64,000 nt of DNA, taken from Limimaricola sp964022235. Lineage in GTDB: Bacteria; Pseudomonadota; Alphaproteobacteria; Rhodobacterales; Rhodobacteraceae. The position numbers and the translations under genes were made by a program. Every line of letters starts with the position of its first letter. Position 1 is the first letter of the stretch. This document shows positions 37,152 to 45,919 of the stretch, in pieces. The stretch lies in contig NZ_CAXHZL010000004.1 in NCBI RefSeq assembly GCF_964022235.1, positions 62,001-126,000 on the forward strand, given 5' to 3'. A model generated the notes under the pieces. That model saw only the letters and a list, made by a program, of their open reading frames with translations. It searched no databases and was not told where the DNA came from.

Positions 37152-38378
37152 ATGGACGGATCATCGATGCAACGGGTGCGCCGGCGGCGGGTGTTCTACA
37201 TCCCCGGTTTCGACCCGATCCACCCGCGCCGCTACCGCGAGCTGTACCGCAGCGAGGCGGCCGCACAGGCGGAGATATCGGGCTTCGACCTCACTCTTTC
37301 GCCTGCCAAGGGCCGTCGCTTCGGCTGGGACGTCTCGGCCCGGATCGAGGGCGGCGAGGTGCGGACCGAGTTCGAGGTGCTGATCTGGTCGGACATCGTG
37401 CGCGAGCAGATGCAGGGCGGGATTCTCGCGACCTATGGGCAACTGCTGCGCACCGCATGGACCTATATCGCGAGCGGGGCGCTGGGGCGGCTGATGCGGC
37501 TACGCAAGGGGCCGGTGATCGCGGCACTCTACCCGGTGGTGATGCTTCTGGTGCAGCTTGGGCTGGCGCTGGGTCTGGGCGCTGTGGCGGGCGGGCTCGC
37601 GGACATGCCTGCGCGGTGGGCCAGACTGCCGGGCGGGCTGGCGTTCTGGCCGGTGCTGGCGGTGGTGGTCTGGGGCGTGCTGCATTGGTTTCGCCGCCAT
37701 GACCGCAGGTTCTTTGCCTATTACCTGATGCATGACTATGCCTTTGCCGCGCGTTGGGGCGGGGCCAACCCCGCGGCACTCGAGGCGCGGTTGGCGCTGT
37801 TCGAGAACCACATCGCCGCAGCCTTGCGCGAGGATGTCGACGAGGTGCTGGTGGTGGGTCATTCCTCGGGGGCGCACCTCGCGGTTTCGGTGCTGTCGGA
37901 TCTGATCCGCGCCGGTCGCTGGCCCGAAGGCGGGCCGGCCTTGGGTTTCTTGTCGCTGGGGCAGGTGGTGCCGATGATGTCGTTTCTGCCCGAGGCCCGC
38001 CGCCTGCGCGCCGATCTGGCCTATCTCTCGGCGCGAGAGGAGCTAACATGGCTCGACGTGACGGCACCCGGCGACGGCTGCGCCTTTGCGCTGTGTGACC
38101 CGGTGGCGGTGTCCGGCGTGGCGCCCGAGGCTCAGCGCTGGCCGCTGGTGATCTCAGCGGCCTTCACCCGCACACTGAGCCCGGCGCGCTGGCGCGAGCT
38201 GCGCTGGCGCTTCTTTCGGCTGCATTTCCAGTATCTCTGCGCATTCGACCGACCCGGCGACTACGACTATTTCCGCGTCACCGCCGGGCCGCTGACGCTG
38301 GCCGAGCGGTTCGCGGATCGTGCGCCGTCGCGACAGGCGATCCGCCGCGCGCTGTCGCCGCACACCATCACCGCATGA
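37152..38378 (+). CDS. Membrane-anchored alpha/beta-hydrolase-like protein
   Basis: A 408-aa protein of no family I can name. It opens with RRRRVFYIPGFDP, a typical first strand and oxyanion region of alpha/beta hydrolases, and contains VVGHSSGAHLAVSVL (about 233-247), a G-H-S-S-G nucleophile elbow. Two membrane helices lie near 117-135 and 152-175, so the fold is interrupted by a membrane hairpin. The stop overlaps the P450 start (ATGA), so both are made from one message. The substrate is unknown; a lipid or hydrophobic ester is a reasonable guess. Confidence 0.72.
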   Translation: MDGSSMQRVRRRRVFYIPGFDPIHPRRYRELYRSEAAAQAEISGFDLTLSPAKGRRFGWDVSARIEGGEVRTEFEVLIWSDIVREQMQGGILATYGQLLRTAWTYIASGALGRLMRLRKGPVIAALYPVVMLLVQLGLALGLGAVAGGLADMPARWARLPGGLAFWPVLAVVVWGVLHWFRRHDRRFFAYYLMHDYAFAARWGGANPAALEARLALFENHIAAALREDVDEVLVVGHSSGAHLAVSVLSDLIRAGRWPEGGPALGFLSLGQVVPMMSFLPEARRLRADLAYLSAREELTWLDVTAPGDGCAFALCDPVAVSGVAPEAQRWPLVISAAFTRTLSPARWRELRWRFFRLHFQYLCAFDRPGDYDYFRVTAGPLTLAERFADRAPSRQAIRRALSPHTITA

Positions 38379-39727
38379 GCCTGCCGCCCAAGCCTACCGC
38401 CCGAGCGCCACGGGTGTCGCTCTGGCGGCACCTGCGGCTGTTTCGCACCGACATCCTTTCGGCCCAGCCCGCGCGGCTCTACCGCGCTTGGATGGCTGAA
38501 TTCCGTACGCCGTTCTTCCGCTCGGTGCTGGTCAACGATCCGGCCCTGCTGCGGCTGATACTCAACGAACGACCCCGCGATTTTCCCAAATCCGAGAGGA
38601 TCGGCGTAGGGCTGCGCCCTCTCTTGGGGGCTTCGGTGTTTCTCACCAACGGCGCGGTATGGGAGCGGCAGCGGCGGATCATCGACCCGGCCTTCGAGGG
38701 TGGCAAGCTGCGCGAGAGCTTTGCCGCGATGCGGGCGGCGGGCAAGGCGGCGGTGGCGCGGCTCGCCCCCTTGGCTGACGGGCGCGCGGTCGAGGTCGAG
38801 GCGCAAGCGAGCCATGCCGCCGCCGACGTGATCTTTCGCACGCTGTTCTCGATCCCGATCGAGCATGAGACGGCGCGCGCGACCTTTGAGGCGTTCCACA
38901 CGCATCAACGCAGCCAGCCGCTCTTGAACCTCGCGGCCTTCGTGAAGGGGCCGTCTTGGATGCCGCGTCTGCACTCGCGCGAGACGCGGCGCACGGCACG
39001 GCGGATCCGCGCGTTGATCGCAGGTCTGGTGACGGCACGGGCCGAGGCAATCGCAACGGGCAAAGCGCCGCCCGACCTCGCCACCAAAATCATGACCACG
39101 CCGGATCCAGAGACGGGGGAGCGGTTTTCGCCACAGGAGATGGTCGATCAGGTGGCAATTTTCTTCCTCGCCGGGCACGAGACCAGCGCATCGACGTTGG
39201 GGTGGACGCTCTACCTCATGGCCACGCATCCCGAGGTGCAGGACCGGGCAGCCGTGGAGGCGATGGCGTTTTCGGGTGAGTTCTCAGGGCTTTCCAAGCT
39301 GAAGCTCATTCGCGATTGCACGCGCGAGGCGCTGCGGCTCTATCCGCCGGTGCCGATGATGGTGCGGGAGACGACCCGGCCCGAGCGGTTCCGCGACCGC
39401 GCGCTCGGGCGTGGCACTCAGGTGGTGTTGTCGCCATGGCACCTGCACCGGCACGAGCGGTTCTGGGACAGCCCCGACGCCTTCGACCCCGACCGCTGGA
39501 GCCGGGCCGAGACGAAAGACAGCGCCCGGCGGGCCTTCCTGCCGTTCAGCGCCGGGCCGCGCGTCTGCCCCGGCGCGGGCTTTGCCATGGCCGAGGCGGC
39601 GGTGCTGCTGGCGGCACTGCTGGCACGGTATCGCTTCGAGGCCGTGGAGGGTAGCGTGCCGGTGCCAGTGGCGCATCTGACGGTACGTGCGAAAGATGGG
39701 ATCAGGCTACGCGTTTGGAAGCGTTGA
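38375..39727 (+). CDS. Cytochrome P450 monooxygenase
   Basis: A 450-aa soluble P450. The oxygen-binding I-helix reads FFLAGHETSASTLGW (about 263-278), the K-helix ExxR is in CTREALRLYPPVP (about 315), and the haem-cysteine loop is FSAGPRVCPGAGF (about 390-402). The overall form resembles the fatty-acid/alkane-type bacterial P450s but the substrate cannot be told. No ferredoxin or reductase gene is adjacent. It is translationally coupled to the hydrolase-like gene upstream. Confidence 0.93.
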   Translation: MSLPPKPTARAPRVSLWRHLRLFRTDILSAQPARLYRAWMAEFRTPFFRSVLVNDPALLRLILNERPRDFPKSERIGVGLRPLLGASVFLTNGAVWERQRRIIDPAFEGGKLRESFAAMRAAGKAAVARLAPLADGRAVEVEAQASHAAADVIFRTLFSIPIEHETARATFEAFHTHQRSQPLLNLAAFVKGPSWMPRLHSRETRRTARRIRALIAGLVTARAEAIATGKAPPDLATKIMTTPDPETGERFSPQEMVDQVAIFFLAGHETSASTLGWTLYLMATHPEVQDRAAVEAMAFSGEFSGLSKLKLIRDCTREALRLYPPVPMMVRETTRPERFRDRALGRGTQVVLSPWHLHRHERFWDSPDAFDPDRWSRAETKDSARRAFLPFSAGPRVCPGAGFAMAEAAVLLAALLARYRFEAVEGSVPVPVAHLTVRAKDGIRLRVWKR

Positions 39728-39732
39728 TGGGC

Positions 39733-39752
39733 AAAACTCTTCGAAGAGTTTT
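39733..39752. terminator. First of two tandem 20-bp palindromes after the P450 gene
   Basis: AAAACTCTTCGAAGAGTTTT is a perfect palindrome 5 nt after the P450 stop, followed by TTG. As RNA it forms a stable hairpin around UUCGAA with a short U-run on either strand. Confidence 0.72.
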
Positions 39753-39754
39753 TG

Positions 39755-39774
39755 AAGTTCCTTCGAAGGAACTT
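39755..39774. terminator. Second tandem 20-bp palindrome
   Basis: AAGTTCCTTCGAAGGAACTT is another perfect 20-bp palindrome, 2 nt after the first and with the same TTCGAA centre. It ends one base before the stop codon of the minus-strand micro-gene, so the pair lies exactly between convergent genes and can terminate both. Confidence 0.68.
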
Positions 39775-39775
39775 G

Positions 39776-40006
39776 TCAGCACAGGGGCCGCACCGGATTG
39801 TGGTTGCAGAAGATGACAACTTGCCCGGCGTTCTCAATGGCCCGAAAGCCGCGCCATTTGATTTCATGCACGAAACGCGTGCGCCCAACGATCCGATCGA
39901 CATCGCGCAGGCCACGCCGGACGATGCCACCGGAGGCCGCGGCCTGCGAAGCGAAGAGTTGGCACAGCCAGCGCTCAGGACTGATCACGGCGGGTGGGGT
40001 GGTCAT
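39776..40006 (-). CDS. Small hypothetical protein at the end of the fumC operon
   Basis: A 76-aa protein of no function I can name. It contains SGGIVRRGLRDVDRIVGRTR followed by a RGFRAIENAGQVVIFCNHNP segment, which looks like a compact conserved alpha/beta unit rather than random frame. It starts 24 nt after the ribbon-helix-helix gene ends and reads in the same direction. Codon use fits the neighbours. Confidence 0.62.
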   Translation of the reverse strand: MTTPPAVISPERWLCQLFASQAAASGGIVRRGLRDVDRIVGRTRFVHEIKWRGFRAIENAGQVVIFCNHNPVRPLC

Positions 40007-40030
40007 ATGCCGAGCCAGGCACGCGAAGTC

Positions 40031-40249
40031 TTAAGTTTTCATGACCTGGCGCAACACGAAGACCCGGATCGCCGAGGCCAGCCCGACATCACCGCGCGCG
40101 GCGTCGATTTCGGCGGCCAATCCATTGATCGTGCGGCCTTCGGCGGTGGCGATGTCACGAAAGGCGCGCCAGAACGCGTCCTCCAGAGACACGCTCGTGC
40201 GGTGACCCTTGAGCGTGAGCGAGCGTTTGACGGGCCGGCCGTCACTCAT
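40031..40249 (-). CDS. Ribbon-helix-helix domain protein
   Basis: A 72-aa protein, KRSLTLKGHRTSVSLEDAFW followed by RAFRDIATAEGRTINGLAAE, with the strand-helix-helix layout and spacing of ribbon-helix-helix DNA-binding proteins. It may be a small transcription regulator. I start at the ATG at 40249, which overlaps the DUF4169 gene by 8 nt; an upstream start would extend fully into that gene. It is part of the fumC-led operon. Confidence 0.8.
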   Translation of the reverse strand: MSDGRPVKRSLTLKGHRTSVSLEDAFWRAFRDIATAEGRTINGLAAEIDAARGDVGLASAIRVFVLRQVMKT

Positions 40250-40414
40250 CGTCGCGCTGGTGCCCGTCAAGCCGCCGAGCCGTGATGTCGGCCTCTGCGG
40301 CGTCGCGTGTCTTTTCGGCCTTGGAGCGGCCGAACTTGACGGCATTGGCGTCGGCGCGGGCCTTGTCCTCGGCCCGCGCCTTCCGTTTCCTGAACTGGTT
40401 CAGGTTCACCGGCT

Positions 40415-40418
<4 letters not shown>
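40242..40418 (-). CDS. DUF4169 family micro-protein
   Basis: A 58-aa, very basic protein beginning MKPVNLNQFRKRKARAEDKA and containing NAVKFGRSKAEKTRDA, the recognisable DUF4169 pattern seen beside fumarase genes in related bacteria. Its function is unknown. It is too short for usual gene-size cutoffs but is bounded by tight overlaps: its ATG sits on the fumC stop (ATGA) and its end overlaps the ribbon-helix-helix start. Confidence 0.85.
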
Positions 40419-41815
<1,397 letters not shown>

Positions 41816-41901
41816 CGCGGTCTCCCTGGTATGCCGTCGCATGCCATGTACCGCGCGGGCCCCCTCAGGGGCAATTGCCTATTTGCGACGGGCGGCGCGG
41901 C

Positions 41902-42390
41902 TCAGGACTTGCGAAAGCTGTCGAGGCTGACCACTTGGGCGTCGCCCTTCTTGGGGGCGTCCTCCTCGGGCTCGGCCATTTCCTGCATCGGCGCCTCTTC
42001 GTCGTCTTCCTCCTCGCCGTCATCCTCCTGGTTCTCGAAGCGCAGACCGAATTCGACCGAGGGGTCGACGAAGGTGCGGATCGCATCGAAGGGGATATAC
42101 AGCGGCTCGGGGCTGTCGCCGAAGTTGAGCGTGATCGAGAATCCCTCGTCGGTGACGGTGAGATTGTCGAACCAGTGCTGGATTACGATGGTCATCTCGC
42201 CCGGATAGCGATCGGACAGCCAATCGGCGATTTCCACGTCGGGATGCATGGTGTCGAAGGTGATGAAGAAGTGGTGCTTGCCCGGCAACCCCTCCGTGGA
42301 AATGCGGGTCAGCACCTCCTGGATCAGCCCGCGCATCGCCCGATGCATCAGGTTTCCATAGTCGATCGAACGGTTGGCAGGGCGGGTCAC
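41902..42390 (-). CDS. sspB: SspB-family ClpXP adaptor (alpha type)
   Basis: A 162-aa adaptor that binds the ssrA degradation tag and hands tagged proteins to the ClpXP protease. The core domain (about 8-122) includes GKHHFFITFDTMHPDVEIAD and FSITLNFGDSPEPLYIPFDA, and an acidic linker (about 121-148) is followed by QVVSLDSFRKS, the ClpX-binding tail. The ssrA gene itself lies less than 1 kb away on the same strand, a suggestive pairing. Confidence 0.9.
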   Translation of the reverse strand: MTRPANRSIDYGNLMHRAMRGLIQEVLTRISTEGLPGKHHFFITFDTMHPDVEIADWLSDRYPGEMTIVIQHWFDNLTVTDEGFSITLNFGDSPEPLYIPFDAIRTFVDPSVEFGLRFENQEDDGEEEDDEEAPMQEMAEPEEDAPKKGDAQVVSLDSFRKS

Positions 42391-42458
42391 GTTGCGTCAT
42401 CCTTTCGCGGTCGCGCCAAGCATAAGGGATTCGGGGGCGGATGAAAGGGGGCCGGAGA

Positions 42459-43127
42459 TCACTGGGCCTGCGTCTCGCCCATCACCCGGACAAGTTCGCG
42501 CCGCAACTTGAGGCGGATCGCGCGCGGAAAGTCGCGATGCCCGCGCGCGGTGAGCACGAAGCCGTCGCGGGTGGCGATGTGACGCTTGTAGAATCCGGTG
42601 ATCGCCTGACCGAGGCTTTCGATCGCAAGGCCGTTGATGGTGACATTCATCGCCTCGGCGCGGCGTCTGGCAATGCCGACATCGCCGCCATCGTTGGGCG
42701 TGCCGTCGCCCGATACGTCGATTACCCGGCGGTGGCAATCAGGCGCGCGCTTCATCAAGAGCAGCGCCGCGTGCAGCGCCTCGGCGGGGGCGGTGCCGCC
42801 CATGACGAAGGCACGCGGCGTGGTCCGGACCCGGTTGGCAAACCCTGAGAGCGCCGCGCGATCATGCGGTTGGGTCCAATCCATGACGACGACCTGCTGG
42901 CCCGCGTCGGACCATTGCAGCACCGCGAGGGCAACCCGTCCGACGATTACCGCCTCGATCACCACGGGGTCGGTCAAGGCGTCGGCCAGCCCGTCGATCT
43001 GCAACCGGTATTCGGCCTCGTCGACCGAGTTCGACACATCCATCGCCAGCACCAGCGCCGTATCGCAGGCCCGCGATATCGCGGGCAGGAGCGCGCAGGC
43101 GAGGGCGAGGAGCAAAAGCCGGGCCAT
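42459..43127 (-). CDS. DUF1194 / VWA-like secreted protein
   Basis: A 222-aa exported protein with a signal peptide (MARLLLLALACALLPAISRA, cleavage near 20) and a von Willebrand factor A-like core: LVLAMDVSNSVDEAEY holds the DxSxS metal site, and VIDVSGDGTPNDGG a second metal-site loop. This is the DUF1194 family, of unknown function. I prefer the ATG at 43127; a GTG at 43151 would add 8 residues ahead of the signal peptide. Confidence 0.85.
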   Translation of the reverse strand: MARLLLLALACALLPAISRACDTALVLAMDVSNSVDEAEYRLQIDGLADALTDPVVIEAVIVGRVALAVLQWSDAGQQVVVMDWTQPHDRAALSGFANRVRTTPRAFVMGGTAPAEALHAALLLMKRAPDCHRRVIDVSGDGTPNDGGDVGIARRRAEAMNVTINGLAIESLGQAITGFYKRHIATRDGFVLTARGHRDFPRAIRLKLRRELVRVMGETQAQ

Positions 43128-43198
43128 GGCCCATGCTGCACCGGGGCGCACACGCAGAGCAAGATTCTTGTCCAGCGGTGAGCGGAAAGGGGGAAAGT

Positions 43199-43512
43199 GC
43201 AGGCTTCTGTTGCCAGGTGCCTGCGAACCCCGCCTTACGCTGCTAGGCGCAAGGGCTTAAGTTTCGGCAACCCGGACTGCTTAAGCAGCCAGAGCCATAG
43301 CCGGAGCACGGTTGTCGTTGGCAACTGTACAATTTTGGACCGATATCGGTGGTACCTCACCGAGACAAAGCCATCCTCTTTACACGTTCGTCGATCCTGT
43401 TTCGGCCCCATCTGCCCCCAACGAGGGATGTATGGTGGAGCCGCCGGGTACCGCCCCCGGGTCCGATCCGCTTATTACAGGCGCGTTTATGTCCATAGTT
43501 CCACAAGGGAAC
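43199..43512 (-). ncRNA. ssrA: Two-piece (permuted) transfer-messenger RNA
   Basis: The minus strand carries an alphaproteobacterial split tmRNA. The acceptor piece comes first and ends in GGCTCCACCA at 43433-43442, with a T-arm CCGGG-GGCGGTA-CCCGG before it. After 22 nt the coding piece begins at 43410 with TGGGGCC, which pairs with GGCTCCA (one G-U) to form the acceptor stem. The tag reading frame at 43281-43322 encodes ANDNRAPAMALAA and a TAA stop. A hairpin (GCAGGC/GCCTGC) closes the 3' end at 43199-43224. The outer boundaries are estimated from the promoter and this hairpin. It rescues stalled ribosomes with SmpB. Confidence 0.93.
43281..43322 (-). other. tmRNA proteolysis-tag reading frame
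   Basis: Thirteen codons from GCC (resume codon) to GCT then TAA give ANDNRAPAMALAA. The hydrophobic ALAA end is the ClpX-recognised degron; the AND start is where SspB-type adaptors bind. Confidence 0.93.
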
Positions 43513-43518
43513 ATCCTG

Positions 43519-43547
43519 AATATAGGCGCGGGATGGACGGATGAAAA
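43519..43547 (-). promoter_or_regulatory. ssrA promoter
   Basis: On minus, TTTTCA (43542-43547) and TATATT (43519-43524, five of six consensus bases) are 17 nt apart, placing the start of transcription near 43512, just upstream of the acceptor piece. Confidence 0.6.
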
Positions 43548-43597
43548 GGGGGCCGCGCGACAAAGCGTGGCTCCCTCGGCTGCGAGGCAGGTCCGGA

Positions 43598-44638
43598 TCA
43601 GAAGCCCGACTTGATCATCTCGAAGGTCTCTGCGTGCTGCTCGCGCAGCGCGTTCGAGATCGGCAGCTGCGCCAGCACCGGCACGTCGATCTTCTCAAGC
43701 CCCGAGGCGGTCAACGTCGCCTCGTCGATCTCGCCCAGCGCCGCTTCGTTCGCGGTGCCGAAACCCGCCTCCAAGAGAGGCATCGCGGCCTCGGGGGCCA
43801 GCATCGCGTTGACGTAGTCATAGGCCAGATCCTCGGACCCCGGCGCGTCCTTCATCTTCACATAGCCGCACAGCCAGAGCGACGAGCCCTCGCTCGCCTC
43901 GCGCTGAAAGCCGATCGGGCGGCCTTCCTCGACCATCGCGGGGAAGGTCTCGTTCCAGGCCCAGCTCACCAGAACCTCTCCGGTCGCCAGAAGCTGGCTC
44001 AGCTCGGCGGGGTCGGTCCAGTAGGTGCGCAGGTTCGGATGCACCTCGCGCAGCCAGTTGCTGGCGGCCTCGAACTCGGCCTCGCCGGCTTGGGTCCAGT
44101 CGGTGGTGCCGGTGGCGAGATACGCCAGCGCATAGGCATCGTCGACGTTGTCGGGCAGCGCCATGCGGCCCGCGTAGGCGGGGTTCTTGAACACCTCAAG
44201 CGTGGCCACGTCCTCGGCCGGAACCTCGTCGGGGTTGTAGGCAACGGCGGTGGAGCCGAAGTCGGTCGGCAGGAAATAGACTTCCTCGGTCTTGCCGCCG
44301 ACCTGCTGGCCGGTGAGGTTCTGATCCAGATCGGCCCAGGCGTCGATCCGATCCGTGTCCCATGGCGCGATCAGGCCGCTTTCGGTCCACTTGGTGACCG
44401 AGCCCGCGCAGATATGGGTGATATCGGCGCGAAAGCCCGAACGCAGCTTCTGGAACGCCTCTTCCTCATCGCCGAAGAAGGAGAAGGTCGGCTCGCCATG
44501 CGCTTCGCCGTAGGCTGGATGGAACGACGGTTCCTCGAATCCCGGATAGTCGAGGACGGTGAGGCTGCCGTCCTGTGCCGCGGCGGCGGTGGCGAGGGCT
44601 GCGAGAGAGGCGGCACCGAAGAGACGAAGTCGGATCAT
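43598..44638 (-). CDS. Orphan periplasmic binding protein, polyamine (PotD/PotF) type
   Basis: A 346-aa secreted protein with a signal peptide ending near residue 21 (LATAAAAQ). The core resembles spermidine/putrescine-binding proteins: SGLIAPWDTDRIDAWADLDQ followed by YFLPTDFGSTAVAYN, with a Trp-rich ligand cleft (VSWAWNETFPAM). No permease or ATPase genes flank it, so it must share a transporter encoded elsewhere or act as a sensor. The ATG at 44638 has GGAG upstream; it is divergent from acuI. Confidence 0.82.
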   Translation of the reverse strand: MIRLRLFGAASLAALATAAAAQDGSLTVLDYPGFEEPSFHPAYGEAHGEPTFSFFGDEEEAFQKLRSGFRADITHICAGSVTKWTESGLIAPWDTDRIDAWADLDQNLTGQQVGGKTEEVYFLPTDFGSTAVAYNPDEVPAEDVATLEVFKNPAYAGRMALPDNVDDAYALAYLATGTTDWTQAGEAEFEAASNWLREVHPNLRTYWTDPAELSQLLATGEVLVSWAWNETFPAMVEEGRPIGFQREASEGSSLWLCGYVKMKDAPGSEDLAYDYVNAMLAPEAAMPLLEAGFGTANEAALGEIDEATLTASGLEKIDVPVLAQLPISNALREQHAETFEMIKSGF

Positions 44639-44794
44639 GCAATGGCTCCAGTTGGTTGCGCGGCTCCCGCGCGGCAGGTGAAGCCTAGAAGCGGCCCCTT
44701 GCCGCATCAAGTCCCATGATGGCCGCGCGATTGCGCCGCCCTTCGGGACGTGCATTCATGCCCGCCAGACAGGTTGGCCCAAGGGAGGATGTCC

Positions 44795-45784
44795 ATGTTC
44801 AAGGCGCTTTTGGTCGAGAAGGACGAGGCGGGGGCCACCCACGCCTCGGTGCAGGAACTGGGTGACGATCGGCTGCCCGAAGGCGAAGTCACCGTCGCGG
44901 TCGAATACTCGACGCTGAACTACAAGGACGGCCTGTGCATCGGGCCGGGTGGCGGGCTGGTGCGCAATTACCCGCATGTTCCAGGCATCGATTTTTCGGG
45001 CACCGTCGAGACCTCGGACGACGATCGCTACAAGCCCGGCGACAAGGTCGTGCTCACCGGCTGGCGCGTCGGCGAGGCGCATTGGGGCGGTTATGCCACC
45101 CGCGCGCGGGTCAAGGCCGATTGGCTGGTGCCGCTGCCTGAGGCGCTTTCGACGCGCGACGCGATGGCGGTGGGCACCGCCGGTCTCACGGCGATGCTCG
45201 CGGTGATGGCGCTCGAGGCGCATGGGCTGAAAACCGGGCAGGGGCCGGTGCTGGTCACCGGGGCCGCGGGCGGCGTGGGTTCGGTCGCCACAGCGATCCT
45301 CGCCTCGCTCGGCCACGAGGTCGCCGCCGTGACCGGTCGCCCCGAGACCGAGGATTACCTGCGCGATCTCGGCGCCGCCTCGATCGTGCCGCGCGCCGAA
45401 CTCAACGAGACCACCAAGCGCCCGTTGGAGAGCGAGCGCTGGGCGGGCTGCGTCGATGCGGTGGGCGGCGCGATGCTGGCGCGGGTGCTGGGGCAGCTCA
45501 ACTACGGCGCGTCTGTCGCCTCGGTGGGCCTCGCGGGGGGCACGGATCTGCCCGCCAAGGTGATCCCCTTTCTGCTGCGCGGCGTGAACCTTCTGGGCAT
45601 CGACAGCGTCATGCAGCCCTATGACAACCGCATGAAGGCCTGGGAGCGGATCGCGCGTGACCTGCCGATGGACAAGCTGCGCGCGATGATCCGCCCCGCG
45701 CGTCTGGGCGATCTGCCCGAGCTTGGGGCCGAGATCCTGAACGGACAGGTGCGCGGCCGCGTCGTGGTCGACGTCGCGGGCTGA
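44795..45784 (+). CDS. acuI: Acryloyl-CoA reductase AcuI (MDR oxidoreductase)
   Basis: A 329-aa medium-chain zinc-less dehydrogenase/reductase. AcuI-type features are the start MFKALLVEKDE, NYKDGLCIGPGGGLVRNYP and the NADPH loop VLVTGAAGGVGSVATAILAS. In marine Rhodobacterales, AcuI reduces toxic acryloyl-CoA formed during dimethylsulfoniopropionate breakdown. The ATG at 44795 follows AAGGGAGG by 6 nt; an ATG two codons earlier is possible. A BCCT transporter follows in the same direction. Confidence 0.88.
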   Translation: MFKALLVEKDEAGATHASVQELGDDRLPEGEVTVAVEYSTLNYKDGLCIGPGGGLVRNYPHVPGIDFSGTVETSDDDRYKPGDKVVLTGWRVGEAHWGGYATRARVKADWLVPLPEALSTRDAMAVGTAGLTAMLAVMALEAHGLKTGQGPVLVTGAAGGVGSVATAILASLGHEVAAVTGRPETEDYLRDLGAASIVPRAELNETTKRPLESERWAGCVDAVGGAMLARVLGQLNYGASVASVGLAGGTDLPAKVIPFLLRGVNLLGIDSVMQPYDNRMKAWERIARDLPMDKLRAMIRPARLGDLPELGAEILNGQVRGRVVVDVAG

Positions 45785-45919
45785 CAGCCCGGAGGTTGAA
45801 CCCGAGGAGCGCGGCCCCACGGGGTCGCGTTCCGTGCTACGATGTGACAGACGCACGTTTTCTTGACCTTGGCCCCTCGGGCCTAGGTTTTTGCGTGACA
45901 TCAAGCATTGGGGGTGACG

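Noticed and set aside
43197..43614. Plus-strand open frames of about 100-115 codons
   Set aside because: They cover the ssrA gene on the other strand and have no protein-like features.
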